Shown here in pieces: positions 27,841 to 32,916 of a DNA stretch of 32,916 nt. A model generated the notes under the pieces. It was not told the DNA's origin, made no database searches, and worked only from the letters and a program-made list of their open reading frames with translations. Position numbers and translations under genes: made by a program. How positions within the stretch are numbered: position 1 is the stretch's first letter; each line of letters begins with the position of its first letter. Origin of the DNA: Candidatus Zixiibacteriota bacterium (GTDB taxonomy: Bacteria > Zixibacteria > MSB-5A5 > SM1-73); contig JAOZNS010000003.1 in NCBI GenBank assembly GCA_029933635.1, positions 1 to 32,916 on the forward strand. The letters are read 5' to 3'.

Positions 27841-28051
27841 GGAAAAAATTCAATTTGATTAAATATTTTTACGCAATTGTGTTAATGTAGAAAGCCTACC
27901 ACAATCTATGGGGTCTTTCCAATATCAAATATCCACTTCAGAGAAAAGGATAACTTTTCTTATTTCTCTGGACTTGGACTTATCCTCATAACTTCTTGAC
28001 AAAAGTCAAATTGGCGACCAAACGCTCCTCTTGCCAAAATCTTCTCCTGGC

Positions 28052-28067
28052 TGGCATATATGTTGCA
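28052..28067 (+). promoter_or_regulatory. Candidate sigma54 (-24/-12) promoter for the C25 peptidase gene
   Basis: TGGCATATATGTTGCA: GG-N10-GC spacing, matches YTGGCA......TTGCW. Confidence 0.6.
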
Positions 28068-28127
28068 AAATGGTGCTGTCGTGCATTCTAAATCCTTTTG
28101 AAGGCTGACCTCAAAAGGGGGGTAGCC

Positions 28128-30620
28128 ATGAGCAGGAGCTTAACCTGGTTTTTAATTCTTTTTCTTATTTTATCCCCAGAATCAATGAGATTGGTGTACT
28201 CTGTTCCGTCAGGGTCAAACATAACTTATCAGATTTGTTTCTCAGAAAGAGATCTGTTTTTTGATCGGATGAATGGTTTTGACCTGGTGGATCTGAAAGG
28301 TAGCATCCGTTCATCGGATGTGGGCTGGCCCGACCTACCTATCAGGCTGATCCATCTCATCCTTCCCACCGATCGCAGGGTAGGTGATGTTTTAGTAATA
28401 AATGAACAGCCAGTGCTCCTTGAAGGGGAGTATCTCATTCTTCCCACCCAGCCAGATCAAAAGACGGATGAGATTTCTGAAAAAGAATGGGTGGATCCAG
28501 ACCCTGAAGTTTATAATTCCGATTCATTGTATCCATCCCGTCTGGTGGAGGTGGTCGAGGAAGGCTATCTGGCCGGCAACCATCTGGTCACACTGGCGTT
28601 ACATCCCCTACAATACCAGCCCAAGTCGCGAAAGCTTTTCTTTTATAAACAGCTAAACATTAATGTAGAATTGGAGCCTTCTGAAAAGCTCCCTTTATCT
28701 TCCCGGATAAGGAGAAGATCAATCAAGGCCCAAAGGTTATATGAGAAGATTCTGCAACAGGTGGTGGACAATCGAAGAGACATTCCCGATTTCATTTGCA
28801 AAGATTTTCCATCCATGGTGTTCAAGGCAAATATTGACAGCTTTGTTTTTCCGTCCTATCTGGTGGTTACCACCCCGGAGCTAAAGCCAGCATTTTTGCC
28901 CCTTGTGGATTGGAAGAACAAAAAGGGAACCGATGCTGACATCGTTTGCATCGATAGCATACTTTTAAATTATTCGGGAAGAGACGATGCGGAAAAACTT
29001 AGAAACTTTTTGATCGATGCCTATCAGAACGGAACCAGCTGGGTGCTTTTGGGAGGAGATGAGGATGTGGTTCCCATCAGATATGCCTATCCCACCAACA
29101 CATCCATCTATCCCCCGAATACCGATCAGCAGATTTGTGATCTTTACTTTTCCGATGTCGACGGAGAGTGGGATCAAGATAACGACGGCATCTGGGGAGA
29201 ACCTCGGCAGGATAGTCCAGACCTTTTCCCGGATTTGTTCGTGGGAAGAGTTCCTGCGAATGATACTACAGAGGTTAAGGCTTTTGTGGAGAAGCTGATC
29301 TCCTATGAAAGAAATCCAGGGAATGGATCGACCGATTATCTTACCCGCGCGTTATGGATGAGCTCAGATCAGATGAGAGACTGGAATGGGGGAGAGGGAC
29401 AGCATCAGCTGGTTTCTCAATACATCCCTATCAGTTTCTCTCAGGATTTGATCACACTTATAGAATCTCCAACCGGAGACGCCCAGAATCCAGTTGGTCC
29501 CGATGGGAGAACCTGTGTGGAGGTGATGAATCAGGGCTGGGGGATCATTGGCGTTTTGGCTCACGGGAAATCAAATGGCTTTGTGGCCAAATCGAATTTG
29601 ACCAACGGCACTCCCAAGTCGTGGGTCTTTACTGCTCCGGGAGGAGGTGGCGGGCACGGACACCTGCCCAACCTGAATGTCGAAGGGAAGTATGGGATAA
29701 TGTATTCAATATCCTGTAGCCAGAGTGCCATAGACGTTGATAAATATCCTTCCTTGGGAGGAGAGCCATGCGTAGGGGAATTTTATCCTTTAGCTTTGCA
29801 AAAGGGTGGAGTGGCATTTTTGGGTTATTCCAGGTGGGGATGGGTAAACGTCTCCTACCAGCTTTTTGAAAAGTTCTCAGAGTACCTATTCGACAACAAC
29901 CTGGGACATCACATCGGAGTGGCAGAAGCTTTATCCAGATGTGCCTATCCTTCCTACAGAGATATAGATTATGGGCACAATCTTTTTGGTGATCCAGAGA
30001 TGCAGGTATGGACAGAGATCCCAAAAGAGCTGGTGGTTGACCATCCGAACGAGGTAAACATAGGTTGGCAAACCATCAACTTCTTCGTCACCTCTCAGGG
30101 AGCGGCTGTAGGCAGTGCCTCGGTTTGTTTAAGCTTAAGAGAACGGATGATATTTTTGGGGCAGACCGATCAGGAGGGTCGGCTAAGCGGTGAGATGAAC
30201 TTAGATGATGTGGGAGAGATGAGCGTGGTGGTAACGAAGCATAATTATATTCCTTATGTTGACTCGATCACCATCTCCTTGCTGGCTGACGTCGGTGAGG
30301 ATGAAAATGGGGATGAAGATTTCTCTCAGGTTAAGTCATTTTCGCTGTTTCAAAATTATCCCAATCCATTTAATCCCATCACCAATATTCTATTTGCGGT
30401 AAAAAGCGACCAGGACCCCGTCCGGACCACCATCAGGGTCTATAATCTTTTAGGCGAAAGGGTGAGGACTCTGCTGGACGAGCCCAAGAAGCCGGGAAAC
30501 TACCAGATAATCTGGGATGGTAAAGATGAGGATGGAAAAGAGGTGTCAAGCGGGATATATCTCTATACATTGGAAGCAGGTAATTACAGGCAGACAAAAA
30601 AGATGATCCTGATGAAATAG
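28128..30620 (+). CDS. Gingipain-like C25 family cysteine peptidase with C-terminal T9SS type A / FlgD-like sorting module
   Basis: YLVVTTPELKPAFLPLVDWKNKKG, WVLLGGDEDVVP, AHG and SISC candidate His/Cys; C-terminal LFQNYPNPFNPITNI...GKEVSSGIYLYTLEAGNYRQTKKMILMK. ATG at 28128 has aaaggggggta RBS and signal peptide; listed 28098 start is an upstream TTG. Confidence 0.9.
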   Translation: MSRSLTWFLILFLILSPESMRLVYSVPSGSNITYQICFSERDLFFDRMNGFDLVDLKGSIRSSDVGWPDLPIRLIHLILPTDRRVGDVLVINEQPVLLEGEYLILPTQPDQKTDEISEKEWVDPDPEVYNSDSLYPSRLVEVVEEGYLAGNHLVTLALHPLQYQPKSRKLFFYKQLNINVELEPSEKLPLSSRIRRRSIKAQRLYEKILQQVVDNRRDIPDFICKDFPSMVFKANIDSFVFPSYLVVTTPELKPAFLPLVDWKNKKGTDADIVCIDSILLNYSGRDDAEKLRNFLIDAYQNGTSWVLLGGDEDVVPIRYAYPTNTSIYPPNTDQQICDLYFSDVDGEWDQDNDGIWGEPRQDSPDLFPDLFVGRVPANDTTEVKAFVEKLISYERNPGNGSTDYLTRALWMSSDQMRDWNGGEGQHQLVSQYIPISFSQDLITLIESPTGDAQNPVGPDGRTCVEVMNQGWGIIGVLAHGKSNGFVAKSNLTNGTPKSWVFTAPGGGGGHGHLPNLNVEGKYGIMYSISCSQSAIDVDKYPSLGGEPCVGEFYPLALQKGGVAFLGYSRWGWVNVSYQLFEKFSEYLFDNNLGHHIGVAEALSRCAYPSYRDIDYGHNLFGDPEMQVWTEIPKELVVDHPNEVNIGWQTINFFVTSQGAAVGSASVCLSLRERMIFLGQTDQEGRLSGEMNLDDVGEMSVVVTKHNYIPYVDSITISLLADVGEDENGDEDFSQVKSFSLFQNYPNPFNPITNILFAVKSDQDPVRTTIRVYNLLGERVRTLLDEPKKPGNYQIIWDGKDEDGKEVSSGIYLYTLEAGNYRQTKKMILMK

Positions 30621-30896
30621 AAGATATTTGCTCACCTTTGCCCAGAAGAATAAAGATTTAAAAGATACAGCGATTATAATCTTTCCCCCTTAAGAACTTC
30701 TTAAAAAAGATTCTGCCGACGAAATCAAATCCTTTGGTGTTTTCAGTTTTTAAGATACCAAAATGTTGATTGGCTAAGCGAGACCGTGTCAGATCACATC
30801 ATTCTGTGGTTCAAATTATCCTATGAAATATGTAGCCCCATGGATGATCTCACGACACCAATAAGCCTTTTGCCCCTATGAGGATAAAAATTAGGC

Positions 30897-30925
30897 TTGC
30901 ATAGGATGGGAAAATGGCTTACAAT
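30897..30925 (+). promoter_or_regulatory. Possible promoter before the exosortase gene
   Basis: TTGCAT - 17 bp - TACAAT; good -10, weak -35. Confidence 0.35.
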
Positions 30926-30942
30926 AAAAAAGCAAAGAGAAA

Positions 30943-31515
30943 ATGAAAAGCAGAAAAAAAGCTAAAAGAAAAGATCACACCGCCAAAGCTAGACCGAAGT
31001 CTTATAAGGCTATCATCAGATTTTGCCTTATCTTTCTGGGGCTTTTGATCATCCTCGCCACCTCTTATCCCTTCCTGAATGAGAAGTTCAATCCCCAGTT
31101 CAACTGGCTTATGATGAGGACCGCTGATATCACCGGTTTCTTTTTGAGGCTTGTGGGACAGACGGTTCGAGTGAGTGGACGGATAGTTTCATTGCCCAAT
31201 TTCTCCATCGAGGTGGTGGGTGAGTGCACCGGACTTTACGAGATGCTTGTCTTTCTTTCTGCCATGATAGCCTATCCCGCAGGACTGAAAAAGAAATTGA
31301 TCGGGGCCGGCTTGGGGATTCCCTTTCTTTATGTGATCAACCTGGTCCGAATTGTATTCATCACCCTGGTGGGCAACTGGTCTCCTAAGACCTTCGACTT
31401 TTTGCATCTGTATTTCTGGCAGGTGGCAATGGTTTTAATCATCCTCTCCGTGTGGGTTCTGTGGATTCAAAAGGTGGTATATTATGAGAGAAAAGCTGGG
31501 GTGGTTCATCGTTAA
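30943..31515 (+). CDS. Exosortase/archaeosortase family protein (short, XrtH-like)
   Basis: Multi-TM with Cys (VVGECTGLYEMLVFLSAMIAYP), Arg (YVINLVRIVFI) and His (FDFLHLYFWQ) in the order of the exosortase catalytic residues. Confidence 0.85.
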   Translation: MKSRKKAKRKDHTAKARPKSYKAIIRFCLIFLGLLIILATSYPFLNEKFNPQFNWLMMRTADITGFFLRLVGQTVRVSGRIVSLPNFSIEVVGECTGLYEMLVFLSAMIAYPAGLKKKLIGAGLGIPFLYVINLVRIVFITLVGNWSPKTFDFLHLYFWQVAMVLIILSVWVLWIQKVVYYERKAGVVHR

Positions 31516-31954
31516 GTTTATTTTGATCTCCGTCCCTTTGTTTATCCTCTGGCACTGGAAAGGAGAGGAAAGATATTTGATTCTCTTTAACCACCTGCTC
31601 ACCCTGCTTCTGATAAAGGTGGCCGGCTTTGACATCCGATATTTTCCTGCTCCAGTGGACATCTTCAATAATCTGATTCCTTTTGTCTCTTTAATGATAA
31701 TTACAAAGCAAATGAAACTCCAAAACAGGCTTTTCCGGATAGCTTTGGGGCTTTCGATCTTGATCCTCTGGCATATGATCTTAACTGAGCTGGTCTATCT
31801 TTTGCATGATGAATATGGGGTTTCTTCTCGGGCTTATGAAAAATTGAGCGTGCCTTTGTATCTTTTCAGTGAGACCTTACCTTTCATGTTATGGATACTT
31901 TTTGCCCGCAAGCAGGTGGCGGGGCTGTTTTTGCGCCTGAAGAAAAGGAGCTGA
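31484..31954 (+). CDS. Small polytopic membrane protein, likely exosortase-associated
   Basis: Overlaps the exosortase 3' end by 32 bp; several TM segments; placement like the exosortase H-associated membrane proteins. Confidence 0.65.
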   Translation: MREKLGWFIVKFILISVPLFILWHWKGEERYLILFNHLLTLLLIKVAGFDIRYFPAPVDIFNNLIPFVSLMIITKQMKLQNRLFRIALGLSILILWHMILTELVYLLHDEYGVSSRAYEKLSVPLYLFSETLPFMLWILFARKQVAGLFLRLKKRS

Positions 31955-32018
31955 TAGCTTGCTTTTCTTGGTATGAATTTAAAAAAGATTTTTAACTCTG
32001 GTTTAAAAGGAGGAGCAC

Positions 32019-32702
32019 ATGTCCAATGGGTTCTGTGCAAATGATGAATACTATGTTACCCCATCCAGTTTGAGAAAGAAAGCGGAGGAATGGAAAAAGC
32101 AGATTGCCTTCTACAACCTTCATCGAATGAAGCCAAATTTCAAAAGATCCTGTCTTCTGGTGGTGGACATGCAGAATTTCTTTCTTGATCCGAGAAGCCC
32201 CACCTTCACCCCGGGAGGCTTAGCTATATTGCCCAATTTAACCAGACTGATTAAGGCATTTAGAAGGAAGAAACTCCCGGTGATTTATACCGCCCATGTG
32301 CACAAAGACCAAAAGCTGGATGGCGGAATTTTAGCCTGGTGGTGGGAGGGGATGATCATGGAGAATACGAAAGATGCGGAGATTTATCCTGGTCTGACAC
32401 CGTTGCCGGAGGAGAAGGTAGTCTATAAACATAGATACAGCGCCTTTTATAACACCGATCTGGAGACCGTGCTCAGATGTTTGAAGGTGGGAGATCTAAT
32501 AATTACTGGAGTGATGACCAACTTGTGCTGTGAGTCAACCGCACGTGATGCTTACTTCAGGGATTATCGGGTCTTCTTTCTTCTGGATGCCACCGGGACC
32601 ATAAATGAGGAACTGCATCTGGCTACCCTCAAGAACTTAGCCTTTGGATTTGCCTATGTGACCACCACCGAAGAAATTTTGCGAAAACTATCCAGAAGAT
32701 AG
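32019..32702 (+). CDS. Isochorismatase-family cysteine hydrolase
   Basis: LLVVDMQNFFLDP (Asp), VVYKHRYSAFYNTDL (Lys), VMTNLCCESTARDAYFRDY (Cys); aaaggaggagcac RBS. Confidence 0.92.
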   Translation: MSNGFCANDEYYVTPSSLRKKAEEWKKQIAFYNLHRMKPNFKRSCLLVVDMQNFFLDPRSPTFTPGGLAILPNLTRLIKAFRRKKLPVIYTAHVHKDQKLDGGILAWWWEGMIMENTKDAEIYPGLTPLPEEKVVYKHRYSAFYNTDLETVLRCLKVGDLIITGVMTNLCCESTARDAYFRDYRVFFLLDATGTINEELHLATLKNLAFGFAYVTTTEEILRKLSRR

Positions 32703-32746
32703 GCATTTTTGTTGTCTACGAGTTCCGCTATCTAACTTTCATGATC

Positions 32747-32766
32747 TCTGGATGTTATCATCCAGA
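32747..32766. repeat. Perfect 8-bp-stem hairpin downstream of the isochorismatase gene
   Basis: TCTGGATG-ttat-CATCCAGA; no adjacent T-tract on either strand. Confidence 0.4.
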
Positions 32767-32812
32767 AAACGAAAACCTAAACCTATCTAATTTTCCTGGA
32801 TATTCCCCAAGT

Positions 32813-32841
32813 TTGACAGACAAATGCTTAAGAGGTAAAGT
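32813..32841 (+). promoter_or_regulatory. Candidate sigma70 promoter near the right window edge
   Basis: TTGACA - 17 bp - TAAAGT. Confidence 0.4.
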
Positions 32842-32916
32842 ACTGTATGGCAAGGGAGGAGTTCCATAGAAGGAGGGGGGTGGCCGCAGGCTTCAGTGGG
32901 GTTGAAAAAATTGGGA

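Noticed and set aside
27661-27858. 65-aa + ORF over the mraZ leader
   Set aside because: Covers the - strand promoter and operator; composition is not protein-like.
28098-28127. TTG start at 28098 for the C25 peptidase
   Set aside because: ATG 28128 has a proper RBS and yields a clean signal peptide.
30690-30704. TTAAGAACTTCTTAA palindrome after the C25 gene
   Set aside because: AT-rich short palindrome with tiny loop and no proper terminator context; not supported as a functional element.
1-32916. CRISPR arrays, tRNA/rRNA genes, transposases, phage genes
   Set aside because: No regularly spaced repeats, cloverleaf or rRNA sequence, or transposase/integrase proteins were recognised by eye.

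Overview
The window has four blocks. (1) bp 2-9864, + strand: three tandem paralogous copies of one four-gene membrane cassette (A-B-C-D, 12 genes). A is a membrane-anchored DUF6754-like protein with an extracytoplasmic FN3 domain in copies 1 and 2. B is a polytopic ~210 aa protein. C is a ~280 aa protein with a TM helix at each end and a large, probably extracytoplasmic domain. D is a polytopic ~215 aa protein with FLYKDNPFYK and GLIYFFFSKEHKG motifs. I know of no function for this cassette, and it is the best candidate here for an undescribed system. (2) bp 10742-27529, - strand: a nearly complete dcw (division and cell wall) cluster, mraZ-rsmH-ftsL-ftsI-murE-murF-mraY-murD-ftsW-murG-murC-ftsQ-ftsA-ftsZ, with no murB or ddl. 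A strong sigma70-like promoter and a 10-bp-periodic TGGG array resembling a MraZ operator lie upstream of mraZ, and an intrinsic terminator follows ftsZ. (3) bp 28128-30620, + strand: a gingipain-like C25 peptidase with a T9SS/FlgD-type C-terminal sorting module, preceded by a close match to a sigma54 (-24/-12) promoter. (4) bp 30943-32702: a short XrtH-like exosortase, an overlapping small membrane protein and an isochorismatase-family hydrolase. Blocks 1 and 2 converge on an ~880 bp intergenic region containing palindromes, a widespread intergenic-repeat-like element and terminators for both strands. The T9SS-type sorting tail suggests an FCB-group bacterium (inference only). All calls come from reading the sequence and supplied ORFs; no searches were run.
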